Part shown: positions 54,827-63,957 of the stretch, one piece after another | Position numbering within the stretch: the stretch's first letter is position 1 | Layout: each line of letters begins with the position of its first letter | NCBI RefSeq assembly: GCF_014698995.1 | Contig: NZ_JACWZZ010000007.1 | Location: forward strand, 1 to 64,000 | Direction of reading: 5' to 3' | Source of the DNA: Hymenobacter duratus | GTDB taxonomy: Bacteria > Bacteroidota > Bacteroidia > Cytophagales > Hymenobacteraceae | DNA: 64,000 nt | The notes under the pieces: generated by a model | The model's input: only the letters and a program-made list of their open reading frames with translations | Databases searched by the model: none | What the model was told of the DNA's origin: nothing | Translations under genes and position numbers: made by a program

Positions 54827-55240
54827 GTGCTGGTGCTCTGCACCGGCAACTCCTGCCGCAGCCAGCTGCTGCACGGCTACCTGCAGCAGGAATTGGGCGA
54901 GCGGGCCGCCGTGTACAGCGCCGGCGTGGAAGTCCACGGCCTCAACCCCCGCGCCGTGCGTGTAATGGCCGAGGACGGGGTGGATATTTCGCAGCACACC
55001 AGCAACCACGTCGATGAGTACGCCGCCGTACCCTTCGACTACGTGCTGACCGTGTGCGACCACGCCAACGAGGTGTGCCCGGTGTTCCCTTCCACGGCCC
55101 AAAAGCTGCACCACAACTTCCCCGACCCGGCCAAGGCCACGGGCAGCGAGGAGGAAATCATGGCGCAGTTCCGGGCCGTGCGTGACCAGGTGAAAGCCTA
55201 CGCCCACGCCTTCGTGCAGCAGCATGGGGCTACTGGCTAA
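54827..55240 (+). CDS. arsC: Thioredoxin-type arsenate reductase (LMW-PTP fold)
   Basis: 137 residues from a GTG at 54827. The P-loop LCTGNSCRS holds the nucleophile Cys; the later pair in LTVCDHANEVCPVF gives the second and third redox Cys, and HNFPDPAKA is the Asp loop. It reduces As(V) to As(III) for export by the preceding Acr3. The natural N-terminus may begin six codons earlier: ISDQKN precedes VLVLC, but the expected start codon is ATA (54809), and no ATG or other canonical start lies between the acr3 stop and this GTG. Confidence 0.9.
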   Translation: MLVLCTGNSCRSQLLHGYLQQELGERAAVYSAGVEVHGLNPRAVRVMAEDGVDISQHTSNHVDEYAAVPFDYVLTVCDHANEVCPVFPSTAQKLHHNFPDPAKATGSEEEIMAQFRAVRDQVKAYAHAFVQQHGATG

Positions 55241-55458
55241 GCGCCGGTTCCCGGCCGCTGCGGCCTGGGGCCATTTTTGCAACTGAGCCAGCAACCCTTA
55301 CTTTTCAACCGGACTCAACGCCGGGCACTTCCCCGGCGGGCGCCGGACCTGCCACGAGCCGGTAGTACTCGACCCCGCTCCGTCGCCCATGGTTCGCGCC
55401 CGGTGCCGACTCCGCTGGCTGGCTGCGGGGACAGGGCGGCCCTAACAATTACGCGCCG

Positions 55459-55551
55459 ATGGGACGTTTCAGCTATGTTACCCGTGCCGTATGGCTGCTT
55501 TCGCTCATCAGCCTGTTTACGGACCTGGCCAGCGAGATGCTTTAACCGGTC
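55459..55551 (+). other. 5' part of the MFS gene, ended by a nonsense codon
   Basis: From the ATG at 55459 the frame gives MGRFSYVTRAVWLLSLISLF then TDLASEML, a TAA at 55543-55545, then PV and the ORF at 55552. Family members read SEMLYPVMPLYL, so TAA replaces a Tyr codon by one base. This part encodes the first membrane helix. Confidence 0.7.
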
Positions 55552-56661
55552 ATGCCGCTTTACCTGCAGTCCATCGGGTTTTCGGTGTTCTTCATCGGTC
55601 TGCTCGAAGGCGTGGCCGAAGCCGTGGCCGGCCTGAGCAAGGGCTACTTCGGGCAGTGGTCGGATAGGGTGGGGCGGCGCGAACCCTTCGTGCAATGGGG
55701 CTACGGGCTGAGCGCCCTCAGTAAGCCGTTGCTGGCCGTGCTGGCCACTCCGGCCTGGGTGCTGCTGGCCCGCACCCTGGACCGGTTGGGCAAAGGCTTG
55801 CGTACCGGGGCGCGGGATGCGCTGCTCAGCGACGAAACCACGCCCGCCGACCGGGGCAAAGTCTTTGGCTTTCACCGCTCCATGGACACGCTCGGGGCCG
55901 TGCTGGGGCCGCTGGCGGCGCTGGGCTGGCTGGCCGCGCATCCCGGGCAGTACCGCCCGCTGTTTCTGTGGGCCTTCGTGCCGGGCGTGGTGGCCATCGG
56001 CATCACGTTTGCGCTGCGGGAGCGGCGGGCCGTGCCCTCAGGGCGGCCGGTGGTGCCGTTCTGGGCTTCCTTCCGCTACTGGCGGCAGGCCCCGCTGGCC
56101 TATCGGCGGGTAGTGGGCGGGCTGCTCGCGTTTGCGTTGTTCAACTCGTCCGATGCGTTTCTGCTGCTGCTGGCCCGGCAGCGCGGGCTGTCGGCCCCCA
56201 CGGTTATCGGCCTGTACGTGCTCTACAACCTGACCTACGTGCTCAGCGCCTGGCCCCTGGGCCACCTGGCCGACCGGCTGGGGCCGCGCCGCCTGCTGGT
56301 GGGCGGTTTGCTGGTGTTTGCCGGCGTGTACGGTGGCGTGGCCCTGGCCCACGATTTGTGGGCGTTCGGGTTGCTGTTCGCGCTCTACGGCCTCTACGCG
56401 GCGGCCACCGAGGGCGTGGGCAAGGCCTGGGTAAGCACGCTCTGCGCCAAGCCGGATACCGGGGCCGCGCTTGGCACCTTCGCCGGCCTGAGCAGCCTGG
56501 TGGCGCTGGGAGCCAGCACGGGAGCGGGCCTGCTCTGGCAGTACTACGGGCCGGGGGCCACATTCGGGCTGGCGGCGGCTGTCGCGCTGGGCGTGGCCGC
56601 GTACCTGGCCCGCGTGCGTGTGGTATCCCAAGCGGGTGGCAGTGCCGGCCCCGCGTCCTAA
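55552..56661 (+). CDS. MFS transporter (missing its first helix because of a nonsense codon)
   Basis: 369 residues from the ATG at 55552. Major facilitator family: FSVFFIGLLEGVAEAVAGLS, the loop-2/3 motif WSDRVGRREPFVQWGY and ARTLDRLGKGLRTGARDALL, a GKVFGFHRSMDTLGAV half, and a second set of helices after about residue 190. The first helix lies upstream beyond a TAA (55543). Reinitiation at 55552 would give a truncated carrier. It follows the arsenic genes by about 220 nt; a role in exporting arsenic compounds is possible but not shown. Confidence 0.8.
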   Translation: MPLYLQSIGFSVFFIGLLEGVAEAVAGLSKGYFGQWSDRVGRREPFVQWGYGLSALSKPLLAVLATPAWVLLARTLDRLGKGLRTGARDALLSDETTPADRGKVFGFHRSMDTLGAVLGPLAALGWLAAHPGQYRPLFLWAFVPGVVAIGITFALRERRAVPSGRPVVPFWASFRYWRQAPLAYRRVVGGLLAFALFNSSDAFLLLLARQRGLSAPTVIGLYVLYNLTYVLSAWPLGHLADRLGPRRLLVGGLLVFAGVYGGVALAHDLWAFGLLFALYGLYAAATEGVGKAWVSTLCAKPDTGAALGTFAGLSSLVALGASTGAGLLWQYYGPGATFGLAAAVALGVAAYLARVRVVSQAGGSAGPAS

Positions 56662-56858
56662 TCCTTGCCCCCCTGGTGATGCTTGAGCGGATGAATCCTA
56701 CGCATCCTACGGGCCTCGCGGCCCGAGGCGCGTACGCCCGGCGCTTTGCCCGCCAACAATTTGCGAAGGCCTGATTCCCTGCGTGGGGCCGGAATCAGCC
56801 CCTACATAGGTTAGCAGAGGGGCAATTGAATCCCTAACAGGGAGCTGGATGAGCCGGT

Positions 56859-58895
56859 TTAGGGCAGCAGCGGCTGCCGTTTGAAACGGCGGTAGAGTAC
56901 GAGTGCCAGCAGCAACACGGCGCTGAGCACCAGCCCGCGGCGCAGGCTGTAGTGCGTAGGCGGTTTTTGGGGCACTGCATTTCGGGGCGAGAGCTTCGTA
57001 AACTTTCTGGCTACCAACTTCCAACTCTGGTGCGAATCCGTCTCGTAGCCAAGGGCCCAGATGCCAACCCCGGCCAGATGCTGCCTCAGCACCCAGTCGT
57101 ATTTTGGGGCCAGGCTAGCCGAATCTTCCCACCACACCTGCACCGGTGGAAGCCCCGCACTGTCCGGGGCCACGACAGTCCTATGGCTTAAGCTGGCCAG
57201 ATCCAGCTTGGCTTCGGCATGGGTCAGCAGCGGGCGCAGCTGCCTGTTCGTCCAGTACTCGGCTGGTCGCTTGCCGAACACTTCCGCGACATCCCGGCTA
57301 TCCACCTTCCAGACTTTGCCCAGGTGCGGAAAGCCTACTACCAGCTGGTTCCGGGGTACATAGCCCTGCTTTAGGTAATAGGCCACTGAAGTTTCGATGC
57401 TATGAGGTCCCCAGTCCTCACTAGGCTTCAGCGGGACCAGGGCACCGGGTATCACCTGGTTATACGATGTGTAATCAAAGGCCTTGATAATAAACAGGCT
57501 GACGAAGTTCTGCACGGCTCGCAGGTTGCGGTACGTACCGGTACCGTCCACGGCCGGAACACTCAGCGTGACGACGGCCGCTGTATCCTGCGTGTGAAGT
57601 GCCTTGGCCAGACACCCCAAAAAATACTGCAGTTCCCGGGAATGATTCGTGCGCGGCGTGAGCTCGGGGCGCCCAGCGAAGGGGCTGCTGCATCGCTGCC
57701 CTGCCTTCTTAGCCAGTCCGGCATGTCTTCTCTGGTCAAGGCCGCCCCCCTGTGCCTGGCGATTCTGCTTCCGCAAGCTGCCCTTATCCGCGCCTTCCGG
57801 CTCGTTGGCCGCCAGGCGGGCAGCATAGCCGCGGGTCAGTATCTTATTGAGGCTGATAAGCTGCTTGTTTCTGGCGTCTAGGGCTTGCATCCACATTCTC
57901 TGCTCCCTCAGCCGCTGGGCCGTGCGCTCGTGGCTGGCTTTGTCCTTCGTCTCAGAGGCTTGGGCCGTCGCATCAAGCCCAAGCCAGCCCAGCACGCGGC
58001 TCATTCGCCCAGGCACCACCTTGGGGGTCTGCAGCTGGTGCAGCGCTAGGCGCTTTTCCAGGTCCTGCTGCTGCTGGGTTAGGCGCTGGGCTTCGTCCAG
58101 GAGCAAATCCAACTGGGTGGCCAGCGACAGCAGCGAATCCGGCTGTGAAGCCAGTGTAGTCAGCTCATAGGGGCGTGTTTCTGCTTCGGAATCGAAGCGT
58201 CCCACCTGGGCACGCAGCCTGGGCTGCTGCTGATGCCCGCCGGACAACTTGGTTGGTGGTAGTTGGTCGGGGGCAAAGTCCAGGTTAACACCATCAGCCC
58301 CGGTCCGCCGCACAACCTGCACGATCGTGTCAATGAGGCGCTGCTGCTCCTTCAAACGGTTTGAGTTGAGCAGCGAAGCCGTTGCTTCCGCCCAGGGATA
58401 GGCAATGTTGAGCAGGACCTTGCAGGACTTGTTTTGCTGATGGGCATAAGCGGCGAGCCCCGCCGGCTGCTGCCCGGCAGAAGCTGCCAGCAGCAGGTCG
58501 CCGCAGTGGTTGACCCGGTAGCCGTAGTAGGCCACGTGCGTGAGCAGGCTAAAGTCGTAGCTGGCGTAGACAGTTCCCACCCAGTAGGGGTGCCAGCCAA
58601 ACACCACCGCCCCCGGCCGCAGCTGCCGCCGGGGATCAACCGGCGGGGGCGGCAGGGAAGGGAGTTGCACGCCCTGCGCCGTCCAACGGAAATCCTGCTG
58701 ATCTGCCGCGCTGTAGCAGTGGTAGTCCTGCACGCCGGGCGGGGGCAGGGCAGGGTAGCTCAGGGAAGGGGTGGAGGGATTCCGTGCCCTCATCTGTGCC
58801 GAGACATTACCACTGAGACCAGCTAACCCCAAAAGCAACAGACTGCCTCGCAGCACTGGAACCGAATGCCAAAAACAGGCGCTGAGAAGTTTCAC
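56859..58895 (-). CDS. GH18-like protein with a large central insertion
   Basis: 678 residues. A signal peptide (LLLLGLAGLSGNVSA), then a GH18 chitinase-like barrel start (VVFGWHPYWVGTVYASYDFS, LLTHVAYYGYRV). The barrel motif GADGVNLDFA replaces the catalytic DGxDxDxE: the Glu is Ala. Between about residues 230 and 430 is a Lys/Arg/Gln-rich, partly coiled-coil insertion, after which GH18-like sequence resumes (YFLGCLAKALHTQDTAA, YDWVLRQHLAGVGIWALGYE). A C-terminal membrane helix (GLVLSAVLLLALVLYRRF) is followed by basic residues. Probably a non-catalytic, cell-surface glycan-binding protein. Confidence 0.75.
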   Translation of the reverse strand: MKLLSACFWHSVPVLRGSLLLLGLAGLSGNVSAQMRARNPSTPSLSYPALPPPGVQDYHCYSAADQQDFRWTAQGVQLPSLPPPPVDPRRQLRPGAVVFGWHPYWVGTVYASYDFSLLTHVAYYGYRVNHCGDLLLAASAGQQPAGLAAYAHQQNKSCKVLLNIAYPWAEATASLLNSNRLKEQQRLIDTIVQVVRRTGADGVNLDFAPDQLPPTKLSGGHQQQPRLRAQVGRFDSEAETRPYELTTLASQPDSLLSLATQLDLLLDEAQRLTQQQQDLEKRLALHQLQTPKVVPGRMSRVLGWLGLDATAQASETKDKASHERTAQRLREQRMWMQALDARNKQLISLNKILTRGYAARLAANEPEGADKGSLRKQNRQAQGGGLDQRRHAGLAKKAGQRCSSPFAGRPELTPRTNHSRELQYFLGCLAKALHTQDTAAVVTLSVPAVDGTGTYRNLRAVQNFVSLFIIKAFDYTSYNQVIPGALVPLKPSEDWGPHSIETSVAYYLKQGYVPRNQLVVGFPHLGKVWKVDSRDVAEVFGKRPAEYWTNRQLRPLLTHAEAKLDLASLSHRTVVAPDSAGLPPVQVWWEDSASLAPKYDWVLRQHLAGVGIWALGYETDSHQSWKLVARKFTKLSPRNAVPQKPPTHYSLRRGLVLSAVLLLALVLYRRFKRQPLLP

Positions 58896-59284
58896 GCGGC
58901 AGCAAGAGAAGGGTAAGGTGGAAGAAAGGCTAAATGTTTCTCCGTTCCGCTGGAATAGATTGCGCTTAGCTTAAGTGGGTAATATATCTATTTAACAAGT
59001 GCCTGCGGCTGAAGCAACAAGCAGGGCAGCGTTATGTACACTGCCTGGAAACGGCAGTACTTGCCGCACGAAACCTGAGTTCAGGCGCGGCTAGGGCAGC
59101 CCCGCAGGCGCCCCACCAACACTGCCCTGGATGATCACTACCGCCCTTTTTGGCTGGGACGTTATCCAGTAACCCGGCTTCGGTTTTCGAGTAGACGTGT
59201 ATAGGCAGGCGGAAGAAGACAGCCTGGCGGTGGTGACGTATACAGCCCCAGCCTTGAGCAGTTCATGTTAATGGAGACCTTCTT

Positions 59285-59950
59285 ATGGCGCGGCGACAAG
59301 CAGAGAACCCTGAAGCCCCGCTGGCAGTTAAGCGGATGCTCTATAGCCTGACCCGCAGCAAAGCCGTCCTGCTGCGCCTGCTGGCGCAGGACGGCCAGGA
59401 GTATGCCCCACTGCTCTCCGCACTGCTGAGCTGGGTTGGCCATGAACAGACCCCAACACTCAAAGTGCTGCAGCAGGCGACCGGGAGTACGCCGACCAGG
59501 TGCCGTAAATGGCTGGAGGCGTGCCACACTGGTATGATCTTGCTGCTCGCCACGGATGCGCAGGCGCTGCAGGTGCAGCAGATCGAGCATGTGCTCTACC
59601 TGCACGGCAAGCGCAAATCCGCGGAGGTGCGGTGCCGACTGCCCGTTACGCCGCGCCTGCACGAGCACGTGGAGGTTGACCTGGTCTGGGCGGAATCCGG
59701 CGAGTCCAGTTTTTACGTCATCAGCATCACCCACGAGCTGCAACAGGACCGGCTACTGGTGCACGTGGCGCTGGTGCCAGGCTACTATGACCTGTATGTC
59801 GATATGCTGCGGCGGCGGGCCTACCTCGAGGAGGAGATAACGCTTCAAGAAGAGCAGCAATGGTCCCGCTTCGAGCTGGAGGAGCGCCTGCAGGAATTAT
59901 ATGGGACTAGCATGCAGCGCCACAGGGCAGTACTCGCCAAACCACACTAA
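59285..59950 (+). CDS. Hypothetical protein, 221 residues
   Basis: ATG start; soluble; two regions. The N-terminal half is helical (LYSLTRSKAVLLRLLAQDGQ; TLKVLQQATGSTPTRCRKWL looks like an HTH-type helix pair). The C-terminal half is beta/alpha (CRLPVTPRLHEHVEVDLVW, VDMLRRRAYLEEEITLQEEQ) with an acidic helix. It may be a plasmid-borne regulatory protein; no family was recognised. It stands alone, 390 nt after the start of the divergent GH18-like gene. Confidence 0.55.
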   Translation: MARRQAENPEAPLAVKRMLYSLTRSKAVLLRLLAQDGQEYAPLLSALLSWVGHEQTPTLKVLQQATGSTPTRCRKWLEACHTGMILLLATDAQALQVQQIEHVLYLHGKRKSAEVRCRLPVTPRLHEHVEVDLVWAESGESSFYVISITHELQQDRLLVHVALVPGYYDLYVDMLRRRAYLEEEITLQEEQQWSRFELEERLQELYGTSMQRHRAVLAKPH

Positions 59951-60596
59951 CCTGAGGTGGCCTAGATGGGCTTGTGTAAACACAAGCTGGCAACAGAACG
60001 TGACGCAGTAAATCTGCGGCCAGCTTCCTTTCCCGTGGACGACCGATGCCTAAGGCGGCGGCCAGGGCAAGCCGCTCATTGAGCGCAGGGTCTGCTTTGG
60101 CAGCATGGGTTACCCGTGGGTAGAGCGCTTCTATGGCCACCACCCACGTTTGACTTTCAGCATCGGGCCACACCTAGAATGGCTTGGCAAAGACATGTTG
60201 GTTGAGCAACGCGGCACTATGCGCCGTGGGCAGTCCTCGTACCTGCACGCCGGGCTGCATGGGGCAGACGACTGGCAGCCCTTGGGAGCCCCCCTGCAGC
60301 AATATGCTGGTCGGGCGGAAGTCTACGGACAGCTGTTTGCGTGGTCTTTGACGGACGCTGAGCCCGTACGCGATATTCGGGTGACCCCGGTCCTGAAGCC
60401 GGGTGCCACAAATATCCTGCGCTATCTGTGCCTTAATAAGGTATCGGCCTTACGCTGGAATTTTTACGTAAACCCGTGCAGCCAGAGGGGTGCATTCAGG
60501 AAAGAATTCCACTCGGGCAACTTACCCAACAACAGCACCCGGCGGCTTGCGTATTCAGTGGGACTTTGTTCCCTGACCAACAGCCACTGTATCTTT
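59951..60596. other. Stretch without a clear gene
   Basis: Both strands carry long open frames but neither has a convincing start or known family: plus YPWVERFYGHHPRLTFSIGP (60105-) and minus NERLALAAALGIGRPRERKL (59907-60173). The plus frame runs straight into the sugar dehydrogenase ORF. Remnants are likely. Confidence 0.35.
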
Positions 60597-61893
60597 ATGC
60601 AACATCCCATAACTCAACGCTGCCTAGCCGGTGCGGCTACCATCCTGCTGCTTGGCGTAGGTGCCGCCTGCAACCGCTCCAGCCAGGAGCAGCGCACTCA
60701 AGACAAGAAGGACCCGACCGGACAAACCGCAAATCCTTCTGACCGGCCCCCGCTTGAGACCCGGACCGCGAACGTGCCGGAACAAAGTCCGACTTTTCCG
60801 GAACAAACCCGGGCCCGGGGAATGCAATCGAGTTCAGCCTTTGAGGTGATGGTGCTGGCTAAGGGATTAAAAAAGCCTTGGGCCGTGGAACCGTTGCCCA
60901 ACGGCGACTTGCTCATCACTGAAAAGCTAGGCACGCTGCGCATCGTGTCCGCCGCTGGGCAAGTAGGAGACCCGATTACGGGGATGCCAGCGGTGTACGC
61001 CACGGGGCAGGGCGGCCTGCTCGACGTGGCGCTTAGTCCCACCTTTAGCTCGGACCAGACGATTTATTGGTCATTTTCCGAGCCGCGGGGAGCTACGGGC
61101 AACGCCACCAGCGTGGCCAAAGGCGTGCTGTCCGCTGACCGCCGAAGCCTGAGCCAGGTGCGGGTCATCTTCCGGGCCCTGCCGGCGTACAACGGCGACA
61201 AACACTACGGTTCCCGCCTCGCGTTTGGGCCCGACGGCATGCTGTTCCTGAGCCTGGGAGAACGCTCGGACCTGGAAATCCGGCCCCAGGCCCAGCAGTT
61301 AGACAGCCACATGGGTAAAATCTTGCGTCTGACCCCCGATGGGCAACCGGCGGCGGGCAATCCCTTTGCCGGGCAGGCTGGCGCGCGGGCCGAAATCTGG
61401 ACCGTGGGGCAGCGCAACGTGCAGTCCCTGGCCTTCGACGCGCAGGGGCAGCTCTGGTCCGTCGACATGGGTCCGCAAGGCGGCGACGAGCTCAACCGAA
61501 TTGAAGGGGGCAAAAACTACGGGTGGCCGTTGGTCACCTTTGGCGAGGAATACTCGGGGGAGCCTGTTCCCGGCGCCGTAACAACCAAGCCCAATTACGT
61601 AGATCCGGTTTATTATTGGGACCCCGTCATCGCGCCGTCTGGAGCGCAGTTTTACACCGGCGACGCATTTCCGGCCTGGCGCGGCAACCTGTTTGTCGGC
61701 GCCCTCAAGGACCGGGAGTTGGTACGCCTGCAGATCGAGGGGGGGGCGCGTGACGGGAGAAGAGCGTCTGCTCACCGACCGCAAGCAACGTATCCGCGAC
61801 GTGCGTCAAGGCCTGGATGGAGCGTTGTATGTCGTCACGGATGAGACCAACGGCGAATTGTGGAAGATTGCTCCCCGAGCGCCGCGTCAGTAG
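60597..61893 (+). pseudogene. PQQ-dependent sugar dehydrogenase lipoprotein, frameshifted at a G8 run
   Basis: From the ATG at 60597 a lipoprotein signal ends in VGAAC, then a six-bladed propeller of the soluble glucose/aldose dehydrogenase (YliI) type: KKPWAVEPLPNGDLLITEKL, GGLLDVALSPTF, the catalytic His region NGDKHYGSRLAFGPDGML, GQRNVQSLAFDAQGQLWSVD and GPQGGDELNRI. At 61739-61746 a run of eight G shifts the frame; the native C-terminus (VTGEERLLTDRKQRIRDVR, GALYVVTDETNGELWKIAP) continues in the next frame to 61893. Removing one G restores it. As read, the protein ends wrongly at 61844. Confidence 0.8.
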
Positions 61894-62094
61894 CGCCGCC
61901 TTACCCGGGCAATGGCTGCTGCCAGCCAGCCGCTCAGGGCTTTTTAGGTCTGGTCTTCCGTATTGAGTCCCGTTTACAATCCAGCTTCCGCATCGTTGGT
62001 GGGCCGGGACTTGGCTGGGCTGGCACCCATACTATTCAGGCAGGCGATGCTGCACCCTCCATTCGCTGGGGTTTGAGACGATACCAATAAGGTC

Positions 62095-62113
62095 CGATAA
62101 GGTTTACTTATCG
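62095..62113. repeat. Inverted repeat upstream of the recombinase
   Basis: CGATAAG-GTTTA-CTTATCG, 7-bp arms, followed by TTCCTTATATTTAGGAA (62115-62131), another inverted pair. Two arms around a short core could be a tyrosine-recombinase site or a repressor operator; the position 58 nt before the gene fits either. Confidence 0.45.
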
Positions 62114-62170
62114 TTCCTTATATTTAGGAAACGAAAATCGCCACTTTTCACTTCGCTACTCCTTTATTAT

Positions 62171-63139
62171 ATGGCTACCGAAAATCAGCTGCACGTCATT
62201 TTGTCTACGCCAGCCGTGCGGGTGCCCGCGCACTTGGTTGAATCTACCCAGCGCTATGTCGAGTCCGGCTTGCGCGGGGCGGCTAACACGGTGCGCGCCT
62301 ACGCCGGGGATTGTAAGCGGTTCTCGGCTTGGTGTGTGTTGCACCAGTTGGAGTCACTGCCGGCGTCGGTTGAAGCCTTAGTTGGATTTCTGACGGAGCT
62401 GGCCGACTCTGGAAAAAAGTATGCGACGATTGAGCGGCACGCCGCGGCCATTGCCAAGGCGCATGAATTAGCGGGTGTGGAGTCGCCCACGGCCGACAAG
62501 AAAATCAAGGTACTGCTTAAGGGCATTGCCCGGGAGATTAAGACGCGGCAAAAGCAAGCGCCGGCGTTTTCATTGGGCAGCTTCAAGCATACCATCAAGA
62601 GTATCAACATCAGCGTGCCCGCTGGCCTGCGTAACCGGGCGTTGCTGCTGCTGGGTTTTACGGGGGCGTTTCGGCGCTCGGAGCTTGAGGCGTTAAACGT
62701 CGAGGACTTGGCCTTTGATAACGATGGCTTGGTAGTATCGCTGCAGCAGAGCAAAACTAACCAGTTGGGTCAGGCTGAAGAGAAAGCCATATTCTATTCC
62801 CCTGATTCTGCCTTATGTCCTATTCGCTCTCTGCAAGCTTGGCTGCGCTTACTCGGTCGCACTGAGGGACCGGTGTTTGTTTCACTGCGCAAGAACAATA
62901 AATTGACCAGTCGCCGTATGACCACGAAGTACACTAACCTAATCGTGCAACAATATCTAGGCTCTCAATACACGGCCCACTCCCTACGAGCCTCATTCGT
63001 GACCGTCTCCAAGCTTAACGGAGCCGATGACTCCAAAATCATGAACCAGACCAAGCACAAGACCAGTGCGATGATCCGGCGCTACACTCGCCTGGATAAT
63101 GTGCGGCAGCATAACTCGGCTAAGGAACTTGGCTTATAA
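62171..63139 (+). CDS. Tyrosine recombinase / phage-type integrase
   Basis: 322 residues. N-terminal SAM-like core-binding domain (TVRAYAGDCKRFSAWC, VEALVGFLTELADSGKKYAT), then the catalytic domain: first Arg in GFTGAFRRSELEALNVEDL, Lys in QSKTNQ, box II AHSLRASF (His, Arg), the His in QTKHKTSAM and the nucleophile Tyr in RRYTRL. All catalytic positions are present. Function: resolution of plasmid multimers or integration of an element. No phage genes are nearby. Confidence 0.92.
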   Translation: MATENQLHVILSTPAVRVPAHLVESTQRYVESGLRGAANTVRAYAGDCKRFSAWCVLHQLESLPASVEALVGFLTELADSGKKYATIERHAAAIAKAHELAGVESPTADKKIKVLLKGIAREIKTRQKQAPAFSLGSFKHTIKSINISVPAGLRNRALLLLGFTGAFRRSELEALNVEDLAFDNDGLVVSLQQSKTNQLGQAEEKAIFYSPDSALCPIRSLQAWLRLLGRTEGPVFVSLRKNNKLTSRRMTTKYTNLIVQQYLGSQYTAHSLRASFVTVSKLNGADDSKIMNQTKHKTSAMIRRYTRLDNVRQHNSAKELGL

Positions 63140-63369
63140 TCTGCTGCTAGGATTTAGTAGGTAAGGTTCATCATAATCACTGTACAGAGTGAGCTTACGC
63201 CGATGAACATAATTACACGGATGCGATTATCACTCCACCTTCCGCCTATCTATTAGTGAGAAGGTGCCAAGGTATTAGGTCGCCTATCCCGCTCAGGACA
63301 TCCCCTCTACCCACTAGAGTGAAGAAGCCGGCAGATTATCCGTGGCAGGTGTAGTATTGAAAAGTTCAT

Positions 63370-63957
63370 TCAGCGTGGAACGGCCAATGGCACCGCAACC
63401 ACGATGCGCACCGACACGGGCTGACCATGTATGCGCCCAGGATGCAGCCGGGGCAGCTTGCTAACGGCCTGCAATACCGCCGCCTCCGCCCGCGTATGAG
63501 CGCCGGTTTCGGGAATTTCCCCGTATTGAATCTGGGCTTGAAAAATCCCGCCATAGGGGCCGACGGTGAAGCCAACCGGAATCGTGTCCAAATGCTGTTC
63601 CGTAGGATCGAGTCTGGGTATAGCATGGCGGTGGAGCAACTGGGCCAGCTCGACATACGATGCACTTTGCTGAGGTCGGTATTCGGCTTTGCCGGTGAGG
63701 CTGGGCATCTGATCAGCAGTATAGTAGGGCTGAGTAGAATCCCGGCCCGTGTACGGGTAGTTCCGAGCAACTGCTTCTTGCTCGGCTAGGTGAGTACGGG
63801 CAAGGGCTTCCCGACGGGCCATGATCAGGGCTTGCTGATCCTCTGCGGATACTTGCGGGGGGGAAGGCGGTGATAAGTATGGGGCCCAGCCACCCACAGC
63901 GTAGATAAAATAAGCGAGTAGCTCAACTGGTGAGAGGCCCAGCAGTATGGCCATCAT
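63370..63957 (-). CDS. TonB C-terminal-like membrane-anchored protein
   Basis: 195 residues from the ATG at 63957; the frame stays open to the window edge, so a longer N-terminus is possible. A membrane helix (LSPVELLAYFIYAVGGW) is followed by a hydrophilic linker and a C-terminal domain reading AAVLQAVSKLPRLHPGRIHG and VSVRIVVAVPLAVP, the TonB_C pattern (AVxxAxxxLPxxxPGRxxGxPVxVxxxVPxxF). It could be an energy transducer or a periplasmic homologue. The classic Pro-rich spacer is short. Confidence 0.6.
   Translation of the reverse strand: MMAILLGLSPVELLAYFIYAVGGWAPYLSPPSPPQVSAEDQQALIMARREALARTHLAEQEAVARNYPYTGRDSTQPYYTADQMPSLTGKAEYRPQQSASYVELAQLLHRHAIPRLDPTEQHLDTIPVGFTVGPYGGIFQAQIQYGEIPETGAHTRAEAAVLQAVSKLPRLHPGRIHGQPVSVRIVVAVPLAVPR

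Noticed and set aside
59907..60173. 88-residue minus-strand frame overlapping the end of the 221-residue gene
   Set aside because: Good helical segment but it conflicts with the better plus-strand gene and lacks known motifs.
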